Source: Endozoicomonas sp. G2_1
GTDB taxonomy: Bacteria; Pseudomonadota; Gammaproteobacteria; Enterobacterales; Alteromonadaceae
NCBI RefSeq assembly: GCF_017744155.1
Contig: NZ_JAGHQT010000006.1
Coordinates: forward strand, 62,001 to 126,000
DNA: 64,000 bases
Direction of reading: 5' to 3'
Shown here: positions 18,087-27,764 of the stretch, piece by piece
How positions within the stretch are numbered: the first letter of the stretch is position 1
Layout: every line of letters starts with the position of its first letter
The notes under the pieces: generated by a model
Told to the model about the DNA's origin: nothing
Database searches by the model: none
What the model saw: only the letters and a program-made list of their open reading frames with translations
Translations under genes and position numbers: made by a program

Positions 18087-18983
18087 ATGATAACAAAAGA
18101 AACCAATCAAATAATCAGTTTTGATGACTTACATTTATTTGCGCAGACAGTAGTGCACGGTGGTATCAGTGCTGCAGCCAGTGCTAACAATATGCAACGC
18201 TCTAAAGTTAGCCGTCGACTGCAAATGTTAGAAGCGGCGCTTGGTACCCAATTGTTAATTAGAACAACTCGAAATATCGAGCTAACCAGACAAGGACAAG
18301 AATTGTTTGAGTTAACTAGTCAGCCATTACAGCATATTCAACAAGGTATTGCGGCGATGAAAGGGCATTTAGATGAACTGTCTGGAAAAGTTCGCATTGC
18401 GATACCGTCGGCGTTGATAAGTGCCAATGCCTTCACCGAAATACTCACTGACTACGTTCAAACTTACCCAGACATTGATATCGAAGTAGAAAACCACCAA
18501 GAAAGTGTCGACTTAAAACGTCAAGCCTTTGATTTACAGGTTCTACCCAGCGTTGAAAAAATTACCGACGACAGTTATGTCCAATTCAGTATTTTGCCTT
18601 ATCGCAGTCATTTAGTAGCATCGCCAACCTATCTTAGGCAGTTTTCGCCCATTAACAGCAGTGAAGATTTAAAACAGCACAGAATTTTAACTAATCGTTA
18701 CAACGCTGATTTACTTCCCACTAACGTTAAAGTCGCGTTGAAATCAGACGATTTATACGTGCTTCTCAAAATGGCGACATCTGGTGCCGGCATTGCGTTT
18801 TTGCCGATAGCAAATGTCAATGTCAGAATGGCACTTGAACAAGGTGATTTAGTTGAAATATTACCTGATGCGCTTTACCCAGAGCAGCATTTAACACTCA
18901 TATATCCGTCGACGTCGTTTTTACCAAAGCGCGTGAAAGTGCTAATAGACATTTTTAGAGACAAGTTTCAGCTAAAAAATTAA
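18087..18983 (+). CDS. LysR-family transcriptional regulator, efflux-linked
   Basis: 298 residues. The N-terminal winged helix-turn-helix (DLHLFAQTVVHGGISAAASANN, SKVSRRLQMLEAALGTQLL) is followed by a substrate-binding-like effector domain from about 95. It is divergent from the HlyD/DUF2955 operon with 93 nt between start codons, so it most likely controls that operon and itself in response to an exported compound (inference from arrangement). Confidence 0.9.
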   Translation: MITKETNQIISFDDLHLFAQTVVHGGISAAASANNMQRSKVSRRLQMLEAALGTQLLIRTTRNIELTRQGQELFELTSQPLQHIQQGIAAMKGHLDELSGKVRIAIPSALISANAFTEILTDYVQTYPDIDIEVENHQESVDLKRQAFDLQVLPSVEKITDDSYVQFSILPYRSHLVASPTYLRQFSPINSSEDLKQHRILTNRYNADLLPTNVKVALKSDDLYVLLKMATSGAGIAFLPIANVNVRMALEQGDLVEILPDALYPEQHLTLIYPSTSFLPKRVKVLIDIFRDKFQLKN

Positions 18984-19146
18984 GCGCTAGTGGCGTAGTT
19001 GTATACCGTTGTTATCTTAGTCTGCTCAAATCACCGTATTATTGCGCAATGAGCTTGATAACTAGTTGGCGCACACACGACTATTCGCTATATTGAAGCA
19101 ATTATTATTAGATCATATTTTTGAAATTTATTGGGGTAACTAGGTT

Positions 19147-20298
19147 ATGTTTTTGAGTAAAAAACGTATTCAACAATCTTTAAGCGACTGGCTCAACCAA
19201 TTGGAGTCAGATTCAAATCTGAATATCCCACAAGAGCTGGCTTTTATTAGCCCTCAGTTACAAAAGGTTGCAGAGCAAATCGATCAACTCAAAACCAAAC
19301 TCGCGGCTAGCGAAGAAGACAGTAATCGGTTACATCATTACTCGACCTCTGCCGGCGTTGGCCTTTGGGATTTAACCTTGGTCAATGGCGATCCGAGCCA
19401 TCCAGACAACAAAAATTACTATACCCAAAAGTTTCGCCATCAACTTGGTTATCAGAACGAGCAAGACTTTCCTAATACTGCAGAAGCCTGGTTTAACACC
19501 TTACACCCTGAAGACGTTGAAGGTATTTTTACCGCTTTTGGCAACCACTTAAATGATAAGTCTGGCAGAACACCATACAATCACGACTTTCGCATGAAGA
19601 CTAAGCAAGGCCAATACCGTTGGTTTAAGGTTCAAGGTGAGAGCATTCGCAATGCCTCAGGTGTGGCAGAGTTTTCTTCTGGATCAGTCAGTGATATCCA
19701 CGACAGTAAGTTAATAGAACTCGCTAAACAAGAAGACGATTTAAAACGTCAGCAGTTAATTGAAAATGTTGCCGATGTTGTCCAAAACGTTTCTCTTGGC
19801 ATGAACAGCAGCTGCGACGGCTTAGCACATACCAATCAACAAATGATAGATACGCTGGACAGCATTGAACGCGGTAATCAAGCGGTCAATCAAATGTCGA
19901 GTTTAATTAACCAAGTCTCTAACAAAAACAATGAAATTATTGGTATTGTTGATCGTATTCAAACAATTGCTGAACAAACCAACTTATTGGCGTTAAACGC
20001 AGCAATAGAGTCGGCTAGAGCTGGTGAGCAGGGTCGGGGTTTTGCCGTGGTTGCCGATGAAGTTCGCCAATTGGCACATAACTCGGCGCAATCGAGCAAG
20101 GAGATCACTGAGTTAGTCACTGGTGTTGCCGCAGATAGCCAAGAAAGCGTTGAAATTTCGACAGATGTTTTGAATAACATGCAAGCGATTAGCGAAGCGG
20201 TTAACTCGCTAAAAACAGCAATTACTTCTTCTTCAGATGATATTTCTGACAATCGCAATCAAGTCGAGCGAATTAATGATTTGATGGCTGCTTTATAA
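19147..20298 (+). CDS. Soluble PAS-domain chemoreceptor (methyl-accepting)
   Basis: 383 residues with no membrane segment. A coiled region (1-65) leads into a PAS domain (about 68-190, [13 protein letters not shown] to [13 protein letters not shown]) and then the MCP signalling domain. The hairpin tip [20 protein letters not shown] and [13 protein letters not shown] is intact, so CheA/CheW coupling is expected. A cytoplasmic energy or redox sensor is inferred. There is no C-terminal CheR-tethering pentapeptide. It is monocistronic with its own terminator. Confidence 0.92.
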   Translation: MFLSKKRIQQSLSDWLNQLESDSNLNIPQELAFISPQLQKVAEQIDQLKTKLAASEEDSNRLHHYSTSAGVGLWDLTLVNGDPSHPDNKNYYTQKFRHQLGYQNEQDFPNTAEAWFNTLHPEDVEGIFTAFGNHLNDKSGRTPYNHDFRMKTKQGQYRWFKVQGESIRNASGVAEFSSGSVSDIHDSKLIELAKQEDDLKRQQLIENVADVVQNVSLGMNSSCDGLAHTNQQMIDTLDSIERGNQAVNQMSSLINQVSNKNNEIIGIVDRIQTIAEQTNLLALNAAIESARAGEQGRGFAVVADEVRQLAHNSAQSSKEITELVTGVAADSQESVEISTDVLNNMQAISEAVNSLKTAITSSSDDISDNRNQVERINDLMAAL

Positions 20299-20316
20299 AC
20301 TTAAAGCGATTTATTG

Positions 20317-20349
20317 ACGCCGAACTGAGTGATACTCGTTCGGCGTTTT
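20317..20349 (+). terminator. Intrinsic terminator after the chemoreceptor gene
   Basis: Stem of 9 bp (20317-20325 with 20338-20346), extended by an inner GAGT/ACTC pairing after a one-base bulge, then TTTT. Confidence 0.85.
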
Positions 20350-20364
20350 GATATTGAACTCTGT

Positions 20365-22122
20365 TTAATTTAAACCTATGGTTTTTGCCCCAGGCCTTCG
20401 GGTGTCTGAATAACCAAAAAACAAGCCGTCTTTATACATAATACTTTGTAAACTGCCCATGGTTTTGCTGGTTTTAGTGTTATGTCCCATCGCTTCAAGA
20501 ATTTTTATTGTATCGGGACTAATACCTGGTTCTAAATTGAGGGCATCTGGTGACCACTGATGGTGAATGCGAGGCGCGTCAGTTGCATCGGCTAAGTTCA
20601 TATCAAATGCTAGAACATTTAATATTTGCTGCATTACCGTGGAAATAATCTTACTACCACCGGGGCTGCCTGTTAGTAAGAACGGTTTACCATTTTTGGT
20701 GACAATAGTTGGTGTCATCGAGCTAACAGGGCGACGACCGGGACGAATTAAATTATCAGCACTACCCATTAGACCAAAGGCATCGGGAATATCTGGACTC
20801 AAGGTAAAGTTGCCTAAATTGTTATTCATAATAATTCCCGTGCCTTCTATCACGACCCCCGAGCCGAACGAAAACATTAAGGTATAGGTGTTGGCAACCG
20901 CATTGCCGTCTTTGTCCATCACTGAATAATGAGTTGTTTCATCACTTTCATACGGTGCTAAGTTACCCGGAGCAATTTCACTTGCTGCGGTCGCGTTCGT
21001 TAGTGATATCGATTTCGCCAAGTCTTTTGCGTAGGCTTTACTAGTTAAAATATCAGTGGGAATATCGACAAAGTCAGGGTCGCCCAAGTACTTACTGCGA
21101 TCGGCATAGGCCAGTTTCATCGCCTCTGTAATCAAGTGATAAGCAGCAGCGCTGTTTTGACCCATTTTCTCAAGGTCAAAATTCTCAAGAATATTAAGCA
21201 TTTGTACAACATGAGTACCACCAGAACTCGGTGCTGGCATCGCATTTATGGTCGCGTCACCATAAGTTCCAGATATCGGTTTACGCACGGCAACACGGTA
21301 TTTTGCTAGGTCTGCTAGTGAAATTAAGCCATTATTTTTTTGCATATCAGCTGCAATACGCTTGGCAATAGCACCCTGATAAAAGGCATCGGCACCGCCT
21401 TTGGCCAGTTGTTCAAGCGACCATGCTAAATCTTTTTGTACTAAAGTGTCACCCGCTTGATAGCCACTGCCATCTGGTTTAATAAATATTTTACGGGTTG
21501 ATGGGTGCTTAGCTAAGGTTTTGTGTTTGGTGCGTAAAATACTGGCTAAATCATCACTTACTATAAAACCATCTTTGGCGAGTTTAATCGCTGGAGCCGC
21601 GACTTGTTTCCAACTCATAGTGCCATAGTTTTTTAGTAACCAATCAAAGCCAGCAACTGTGCCTGGCACCGCAGATGAACGATAACTAAAATGGTAGTCT
21701 TCGCGAGATGCTTTAACTTTTTTTCCATTTTGGTCTATTTCAAAGAACATGTCTTTGTCGGCCAATAGTGGGGCTGTTTCACGAAAATCTAGCGCAATAG
21801 TGCGATTTTCGTCCGCAATATAAACCAACATAAAACCGCCGCCGCCAATATTACCAGCCCGCGGTAAGGTAACTGCAAGCGCTAAACCGACAGCTACCGC
21901 TGAATCAATTGCATTGCCACCTTGCTTTAAAATCTCAGCACCAATTTCTGTCGCAATAAAGTTTTGGCTTGAAACCATACCTTCGCGGCCAATGACAGGG
22001 TGATTTCTCGTGGTGTAGTCAACAATCGCAGGTTGGTGTTTGGACGCTTGGGCGTAAGTAATAGATGCAGAAAAGGGCAACAATAAAGATAGTGCTGTTG
22101 CAATTACAGGTTTTATCAACAT
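20365..22122 (-). CDS. ggt: Gamma-glutamyltransferase
   Basis: Periplasmic N-terminal nucleophile hydrolase that cleaves the gamma-glutamyl bond of glutathione and transfers it to water or amino acids. It has a signal peptide (residues 1-25, LSLLLPFSASITYA). The autocleavage/nucleophile Thr lies in DETTHYSVMD, and the small subunit carries NNNLGNFTL and RPGRRPVSSMTPTI, as well as GSPGGSKI. 585 residues is normal. It converges on the chemoreceptor gene. Confidence 0.94.
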   Translation of the reverse strand: MLIKPVIATALSLLLPFSASITYAQASKHQPAIVDYTTRNHPVIGREGMVSSQNFIATEIGAEILKQGGNAIDSAVAVGLALAVTLPRAGNIGGGGFMLVYIADENRTIALDFRETAPLLADKDMFFEIDQNGKKVKASREDYHFSYRSSAVPGTVAGFDWLLKNYGTMSWKQVAAPAIKLAKDGFIVSDDLASILRTKHKTLAKHPSTRKIFIKPDGSGYQAGDTLVQKDLAWSLEQLAKGGADAFYQGAIAKRIAADMQKNNGLISLADLAKYRVAVRKPISGTYGDATINAMPAPSSGGTHVVQMLNILENFDLEKMGQNSAAAYHLITEAMKLAYADRSKYLGDPDFVDIPTDILTSKAYAKDLAKSISLTNATAASEIAPGNLAPYESDETTHYSVMDKDGNAVANTYTLMFSFGSGVVIEGTGIIMNNNLGNFTLSPDIPDAFGLMGSADNLIRPGRRPVSSMTPTIVTKNGKPFLLTGSPGGSKIISTVMQQILNVLAFDMNLADATDAPRIHHQWSPDALNLEPGISPDTIKILEAMGHNTKTSKTMGSLQSIMYKDGLFFGYSDTRRPGAKTIGLN

Positions 22123-22361
22123 TCGTCGGGTCTCGTTTTAGTTTTCAATCGTTGTTATACGCATCAGGTTAGCAACACCTATACCAATGAATTAATTGAC
22201 GAAACAACACCGATATAATTTGTTAAAACCCTTGTTTTAAGCCAACTACAAGCCCAAAAAACAGTTGTCTAAAAATTAATTATAAATGCGTAAAATTCGC
22301 TTTTTAAGCAGCTTTTTGCCTAAAGCTGCCATCAATAAGCAAAAATGAGCCGAAAGGGCGA

Positions 22362-23618
22362 TTAGCTTTCTTTTATCTTTTTTCGTTTACCGGATTGGTG
22401 ACGTTCTCGCAGATCTGAATCGATATATCTGTCTGTGGTTGCCATGCTGGCATGACCGGCGTCATCACGCACGTGCTCACGAGGGCGATGTTTCACATCT
22501 TCAGATATCCCCGTATGTCTGAGCCAGTGAACGGTAGCCGCTTTCAATTCCAACGCATCGTCCGTTAATCCATCTTGTCGCATCCGATCAAAGGCAGTAT
22601 CAAAACAGTTTTGCACGATGCGGCGAATATGACGAGTGCTGCTTACTGGACCGTTACCTTTGGTTTTAGCTATTAACGGAATGTATTCGCCGGGGCTTGG
22701 TAATTTTGGCAATCCCAAAAATAACCGATAACGGACGAGGGCGTTTAACATAGCGTCAGATACCGTAATTGCGCGGTTTTTATTGCCTTTACCAAGTACA
22801 TGAAACCACCAATTTTGGTCGTGATCCTTGCGAAAATCACTCATTAGTGGCATCGAGCGCTCATCGGCAACTAGCTCTGAAATACGCAAATACATGGCAA
22901 ATAGCGCGTTCATGATAAATAAAGTACGTTCGTGTTCAGCTGGGTTTTCACTGGCCATAAATTCAGCCGTTTCAATAACATATTCCCATTGAAGGTTGCT
23001 AATTCGGCGAACGACTGGGCTAAATTGCTGTTTGCGGATGAACTTACTTTTTTGACGAATCAGGGCGACTGGATTAGCTTCAGACAGGCTTTCTTGAATT
23101 AAATATTCATAAAAGGACGACAAAGCGGTAAACATAGCCTTAACTGATGCTTGTGAAAAGTCGTAATGGTTGATATCAGCTTCAATGCCTTTGGCATATT
23201 CAGCTTTAGAGACAGATGCGACAAATGGTCGCCATTCAGGGTGCGGATTTCGCAAGCCATCTTTACTAACAAATCGGGCTACGTTCTTAGTACCAATCCA
23301 AGATTTTGGTGGCTGTTGGCAAAAGCTAATAAATTCTTCGATGTTTTCGCGCTTTAAATCAATAATTGATCGACGCTCAACATGCCAAGCCCATTGTAAA
23401 ATTCGCTCAAGCTCTCGGCGATAACTGTTAAACGTTGCCGAGCTGCCGTTGTAACTGTACAAAAACTTTAACGTAAATTCTAAATCTAAATCTGCATTTT
23501 CAACCGAGTGATTGAGATAAGGTTTCGCGCTAAAGCTGTGTTGTCGAAATGGGTTTTCTAAATACTTGATGTTATCAATAATCGGTTTAGGAGATGGAAA
23601 AATTTCTGTAGCTGCCAT
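22362..23618 (-). CDS. Tyrosine site-specific recombinase (solitary integrase)
   Basis: 418-residue phage-integrase-family recombinase with a complete catalytic set: Arg245 (YLRISEL), Lys277 (GKGNK), His364/Arg367 (HWLRHTG), His389 (DDAGHAS) and Tyr398 (DRYID). A SAM-like core-binding domain precedes it (about 45-175). The frame is open to TTG 23630, but ATG 23618 has a TTGAG SD 7 nt upstream. No excisionase, tRNA target or cargo lies beside it, so it is not clearly part of an island. A perfect 10-bp inverted repeat at 23755 lies 137 nt upstream. Confidence 0.88.
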   Translation of the reverse strand: MAATEIFPSPKPIIDNIKYLENPFRQHSFSAKPYLNHSVENADLDLEFTLKFLYSYNGSSATFNSYRRELERILQWAWHVERRSIIDLKRENIEEFISFCQQPPKSWIGTKNVARFVSKDGLRNPHPEWRPFVASVSKAEYAKGIEADINHYDFSQASVKAMFTALSSFYEYLIQESLSEANPVALIRQKSKFIRKQQFSPVVRRISNLQWEYVIETAEFMASENPAEHERTLFIMNALFAMYLRISELVADERSMPLMSDFRKDHDQNWWFHVLGKGNKNRAITVSDAMLNALVRYRLFLGLPKLPSPGEYIPLIAKTKGNGPVSSTRHIRRIVQNCFDTAFDRMRQDGLTDDALELKAATVHWLRHTGISEDVKHRPREHVRDDAGHASMATTDRYIDSDLRERHQSGKRKKIKES

Positions 23619-23996
23619 AATAAAGCTCAAGTGATAATTTAATCACATTAAAAACAAAAGACAATCTAGCGCTAATAACGGATAACAAACTTGGATAAGC
23701 GCTTAATAAATAAAACACAGCTTATTATACGGTTATAAACACCTAAATCAATTAGTCCGATATTCACAAATATCGGACATAAAAGGTAAGCATATACAGC
23801 CCTACGTTAATGCCTTCGTTTGCCGTGAGATCAATTATGATAATTTTAATGTTTTTAGCGCGTTTCTCTGTGAAATCTGGGCCAATTACCTTGCTAAGTA
23901 ACTCAGATTTTACGTAGCGTCACGCTTTAAATGTAAAAAACTTACTTGATTTTTTCTAATTCACTGATTTATCTTCGTTTATTTATACATTCCAAT
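23619..23996. other. Intergenic stretch with an inverted repeat
   Basis: AT-rich, no gene seen on either strand. The only structure that stands out is the perfect 24-nt inverted repeat at 23755-23778, listed separately. Confidence 0.6.
23755..23778. repeat. Perfect 10-bp inverted repeat upstream of the recombinase gene
   Basis: GTCCGATATT (23755-23764) and its exact complement (23769-23778) are separated by CACA. There is no T-tract, so an operator or recombinase-binding site is more likely than a terminator. Its function is not known. Confidence 0.75.
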
Positions 23997-24389
23997 TTAT
24001 GTGTGTAAGTTATTCATATTTACAAAAGTACTGATATCAGGCCATGTGTCAAACTCGCCACCGCAGCAAGACCAAGCTTCTAGCTCTGTAAGCTTAGTTT
24101 CCGTTCCCATTAGTGCAATGCCAACGGTTGTTCCGTTCGACGACATTCCCATGTACCTAGCCAAGTCACTTGAAGGTTCAGCAGGCTTAGACTCAAATGT
24201 GTTTCCAAAAAGAACTGTTGGACAAGAGCCGCAACCGCAACGAGCAATAATTTTTAGTTCTTGTATTTGGCTTTCATATTCATGTAAACCCGAATCACGC
24301 ACTAAATAATAGAGAATTTCACGCTCAACATCGTTAAGCTCTCTCTTATGCTCAATACAATAAGGCATGGTTGAACTTGATTTAGCCAT
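23997..24389 (-). CDS. Cys-rich hypothetical protein
   Basis: 130 residues, not recognised. It contains CGCGSCP (about residues 51-57) and a second Cys pair in AWSCCGGEF (about 106-114), a spacing that could bind metal, with no signal peptide or membrane segment. The ATG is at 24389. It sits between the recombinase and the Zur region and is on the opposite strand from zrgA, 322 nt away, so a link to zinc control is possible but unsupported. Confidence 0.6.
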   Translation of the reverse strand: MAKSSSTMPYCIEHKRELNDVEREILYYLVRDSGLHEYESQIQELKIIARCGCGSCPTVLFGNTFESKPAEPSSDLARYMGMSSNGTTVGIALMGTETKLTELEAWSCCGGEFDTWPDISTFVNMNNLHT

Positions 24390-24611
24390 TTAGATAATTT
24401 GCCCACTTAAAAAACTACGACACAGTTAATCTCGGTTCATGAAACACAATAAACCCCGATAACAAATAATTACATACCATAACCACCGCGACTCCTAAAA
24501 CAAAACTAACCTCGATGTTAACCGAGTTCGACACCAAGTAAAAACAGCCAACTATTTACTACCTGTGCACCAGGAGTTTACTTTTTAGAAAAGTTAGCTA
24601 AAACGATTTTG

Positions 24612-24639
24612 ATATTGTTATGTTATAACGTTACAATAT
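24612..24639. promoter_or_regulatory. Predicted Zur operator A (zrgA operon)
   Basis: A 28-nt imperfect palindrome with core GTTATGTTATAAC (24617-24629) lies about 75 nt before the zrgA start. The core is one transition from the GTTATATTATAAC form of the gammaproteobacterial Zur box. The rest of the 24390-24711 intergenic stretch shows no gene. Confidence 0.75.
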
Positions 24640-24711
24640 GGGCGTGTTAATTTATAGAAGACATATATTCTCACCCGTGCCTAACATCAAACTTATTACA
24701 ATATTATCTCG

Positions 24712-25314
24712 ATGAATTATTTGGTTATTCAATATATATCAAAAACCTTAGTGTTTGTTTTATATCTGCTATGTTTGAGTGTTTTGAGTATTAAACCGTT
24801 ACTTGCTCATGAATATAAAGAGTATCAAGTATTTAACGCTCACATTCATGGCGTTGGTGAGCTTTTCGTCGCGATAGAAAATGATCAGCTATACCTCAAT
24901 ATCAGCGCTCCATCAGAGAGCTTTTTAGGATTTGAACATCAAGCGAGCACTCAGTTAGAACACAGTATCCTCGATAAAACTAAAGCATTTTTACAACAAG
25001 CTAAAAATATTGTGACGCTTGAGGGAGGCAATTGCAGTGTCGTTGTTCACGAACTTGAGTCAACGCTTTTTGACCAAAACATCAAAGACAACCATACGCA
25101 CGACCCAAACCATCAAGCTACCGAATCATCCCATAGCGAAATAACTATCAACAGCCACTACCTGTGCCAAAACGCGGCACAGTTGCGCTCGATAAAGCTG
25201 GCACTTTTTAGCCGGTTTACCGAACTAGAGCGACTAAAAGCAGTGGTTATCGACGATCACGGTCAACATTCGCGAATTATTGACCGAGACAATCCAATTT
25301 TAATAATCAAATAA
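24712..25314 (+). CDS. zrgA: ZrgA-type periplasmic zinc-binding protein (DUF2796)
   Basis: 200 residues with an N-terminal hydrophobic signal (about 1-32, cleavage after LLA before HEYKEY). The mature protein begins with a DUF2796-like FNAHIHGVGEL motif and has a His-rich stretch at about 123-142 (DNHTHDPNHQATESSHSE) suited to zinc capture. In Vibrio cholerae ZrgA belongs to a Zur-regulated zinc uptake system. Here it is the first gene after Zur box A, in line with an alternative dihydroorotase and a COG0523 GTPase. The ABC transporter likely to partner it is at 28564. Confidence 0.83.
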   Translation: MNYLVIQYISKTLVFVLYLLCLSVLSIKPLLAHEYKEYQVFNAHIHGVGELFVAIENDQLYLNISAPSESFLGFEHQASTQLEHSILDKTKAFLQQAKNIVTLEGGNCSVVVHELESTLFDQNIKDNHTHDPNHQATESSHSEITINSHYLCQNAAQLRSIKLALFSRFTELERLKAVVIDDHGQHSRIIDRDNPILIIK

Positions 25315-25370
25315 CTAAGTGCCCTAGCCTTAATTGCTGCTTGCAGTTTCTTAACAAAAAAGAGAATAAC

Positions 25371-26708
25371 ATGAGCCAAAATACCCTATTTAAAAACGTT
25401 ACTGTTGTTAACGAAGGCGTTCGACGCGTTGCTGATGTCAGGATCAGTGGCCAACGTATTGTAAAAATCGAGCCAGAAATAAGCGCTAGTAGCCAAGACG
25501 TAATTATTGACGGACAAGGTTGTTATTTGCTGCCGGGGATGATCGATGATCAGGTTCATTTTAGAGAACCTGGTTTAACCCACAAAGGCGATATAGCCAG
25601 TGAGTCGCGAGCAGCTGTCGCAGGCGGTATTACCAGCTATATGGAAATGCCAAATGTTAAGCCGTCAACGACAACTATTGCTGCACTTGAGCACAAGTTT
25701 AGTCTTGCCAACAAAGCGTCTTTAGCGAATTATTCGTTTTACTTAGGGGCGACTGAGAACAATATTGAGCAAATTAAGGCACTAGACCCAAAATCTCACT
25801 GTGGTGTAAAAGTGTTTATGGGGGCATCAACAGGCGATTTATTGGTTGAACACCCTCAAGTTCTCGATAATATCTTTCAAGAAAGCCCAACGTTAATTGT
25901 TACCCATTGTGAAAGTAGCCCAATTATTGCTGAGAACCTACTGCGAATCACAAAGACAGGCAAACACATAGACATAACCGATCACCCTATTATTCGAGAC
26001 GTTAATGCGTGTTATGCATCGTCATCATATGCGGTTAATCTGGCGAAGAAATTCAACAGTCAATTACATGTGCTTCATATTACCACGGCCCGAGAACTAA
26101 ACTTATTTGATACCGGGCCAATTCACGGTAAAAACATCACAGCCGAAGCATGTGTTCATCATTTGTGGTTTAGCGATCAAGATTATCAACGTCTTGGTAA
26201 CCGAATAAAATGTAACCCTTCCATTAAGTCTAATAACGACCGTTTAGCATTGCTCAATGCGATGAACACTGGCCAAATTGATATTATTGCAACCGACCAC
26301 GCTCCCCATACTCTTGCAGAAAAACAAGTTGATTACCAAAGTGCGCCGGCTGGCTTGCCGCTCGTTGAAAACGCTTTGTTATCGCTACTTGATTTGGTTA
26401 GCCAAGAGTATTTAACGATTGAACAAGTAGTTGAAAAAGTCGCTCACAACCCTGCAATTAGATACAAAATTGCAGAGCGAGGCTACGTTAAAGAGGGTTA
26501 CTTTGCCGATTTGGTGTTAGTTAATCCCAATCGTAAAACGCAAGTTACGGATAGTAATGCTCATTACAAATGCCAATGGACGCCGTTTGATGGACATCAA
26601 TTTGAACATAAAATTGCCGGCACTTGGGTTAATGGCCAACAGGTTTACGATGGTGATCAAATCATTGAACATATGAACGCTAGTCAACGTTTGGAATTTT
26701 CTCACTAA
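25371..26708 (+). CDS. Alternative dihydroorotase (Zur-operon paralogue)
   Basis: 445-residue amidohydrolase of the long (class I-like) dihydroorotase group. The first metal motif reads DDQVHFREPG, so the first His of the usual HxH is Gln. The other elements are present: the lysine in GVKVFMGASTGDL, His in THCES and HVLHITT, and the Asp in ATDHAPH. pyrC paralogues under Zur control are known and are thought to back up the zinc-rich housekeeping enzyme (here pyrC at 11392). The frame opens at TTG 25341, but ATG 25371 with AAGAG upstream fits the family start. It follows zrgA by 56 nt. Confidence 0.85.
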   Translation: MSQNTLFKNVTVVNEGVRRVADVRISGQRIVKIEPEISASSQDVIIDGQGCYLLPGMIDDQVHFREPGLTHKGDIASESRAAVAGGITSYMEMPNVKPSTTTIAALEHKFSLANKASLANYSFYLGATENNIEQIKALDPKSHCGVKVFMGASTGDLLVEHPQVLDNIFQESPTLIVTHCESSPIIAENLLRITKTGKHIDITDHPIIRDVNACYASSSYAVNLAKKFNSQLHVLHITTARELNLFDTGPIHGKNITAEACVHHLWFSDQDYQRLGNRIKCNPSIKSNNDRLALLNAMNTGQIDIIATDHAPHTLAEKQVDYQSAPAGLPLVENALLSLLDLVSQEYLTIEQVVEKVAHNPAIRYKIAERGYVKEGYFADLVLVNPNRKTQVTDSNAHYKCQWTPFDGHQFEHKIAGTWVNGQQVYDGDQIIEHMNASQRLEFSH

Positions 26709-26737
26709 CCAATATGCAAAACAAAGAGATCTAACAA

Positions 26738-27739
26738 GTGATAACAGAAAACCAAAAGCCCCCCGTACCAACTAATGTTATTACGGGTTTTTTAGGTGTT
26801 GGAAAAACCTCGGCAATCAGCCACCTGCTATCGAAAAAACCGACCAACGAGCGCTGGGCGATACTCGTTAATGAATTTGGCGAGATTGGTATCGATGGCT
26901 CTTTATTTATTGGCCAATCGTCACTAAGTGATAATGTTTTTATCAAAGAGGTTCCAGGTGGCTGCATGTGCTGCGCTTCTGGTTTACCAATGCAAATTGC
27001 TTTGAACTTGCTAATCGCCGAAGCAAAACCCGATAGACTACTGATTGAGCCAACGGGACTAGGCCACCCAATAGAAGTAATGCAGTTGCTGTCTAATGAT
27101 TATTATCAGACACTAATCGATATACAACAAACCGTTACTATGGTCGATGCTCGTAACTTGCAAGACCGCCAATTTACCGAACATAAAACATTTAACCAAC
27201 AGTTGGCAATCGCCGATGTCATTGTCGCCAATAAAACAGATTTGTACAGCGACCAAGAGAGTGAACTTTTAACCAAATATCTCGATGAACGATTTGCAAA
27301 AAGTACAAAGGTCTATTTCACTCAACACGGTCAGCTAGACTTTATGTGGTTAAAGGGGGCAAGTAACTATCTCAACAGCCCTTCCCAGCACCACCATCAC
27401 CATCAAGAGAAGCGGGTATTGGCGAGTGAACAACCAATACCAGATGCAGGCCTTATCAAAGCAGTTAATCAAGGCGAAGGTTATCAAAGTGTTGGCTGGC
27501 GATTTGCACCTGAAAAGATATTCGATCGACAAAAGCTATTACACTTTTTGCTATCCATTGATGCTATTAGGGTTAAAGCCGTATTTATCACCTCAACGGG
27601 GATATTCGGTTATAACAACACCTCTGATGGTCTTAATGAAATTGAACTAGATGAATGTACTGAAAGTCGGATGGAAATTATTTGCCAGCAAACCCAAGAC
27701 ACATGGGAATCAGACTTACTTAGTGCCCTTGAAGCATAA
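26738..27739 (+). CDS. COG0523 GTPase, zinc metallochaperone type (first copy)
   Basis: G3E-family P-loop GTPase of 333 residues. Walker A is GFLGVGKTS (17-25), followed by NEFGEIGIDGSL, the metal motif C76-M-C78-C79 and a base-recognition NKTD. A run of five His follows the GTPase domain at about residue 215, and the CobW C-terminal domain comes last. Zur-controlled COG0523 proteins are proposed to deliver zinc to client enzymes. It starts with GTG 29 nt after the dihydroorotase paralogue, consistent with one operon; the paralogue at 43867 is very similar. Confidence 0.9.
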   Translation: MITENQKPPVPTNVITGFLGVGKTSAISHLLSKKPTNERWAILVNEFGEIGIDGSLFIGQSSLSDNVFIKEVPGGCMCCASGLPMQIALNLLIAEAKPDRLLIEPTGLGHPIEVMQLLSNDYYQTLIDIQQTVTMVDARNLQDRQFTEHKTFNQQLAIADVIVANKTDLYSDQESELLTKYLDERFAKSTKVYFTQHGQLDFMWLKGASNYLNSPSQHHHHHQEKRVLASEQPIPDAGLIKAVNQGEGYQSVGWRFAPEKIFDRQKLLHFLLSIDAIRVKAVFITSTGIFGYNNTSDGLNEIELDECTESRMEIICQQTQDTWESDLLSALEA

Positions 27740-27764
27740 TAGAAAAGCAGGTTATCAAGTATAA

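Noticed and set aside
22310-22358. Terminator after the recombinase gene
   Set aside because: Short hairpins are present but have no convincing T-tract.
22362-24389. A genomic island driven by the tyrosine recombinase
   Set aside because: No direct repeats, tRNA or cargo seen beside it; neighbours look chromosomal.
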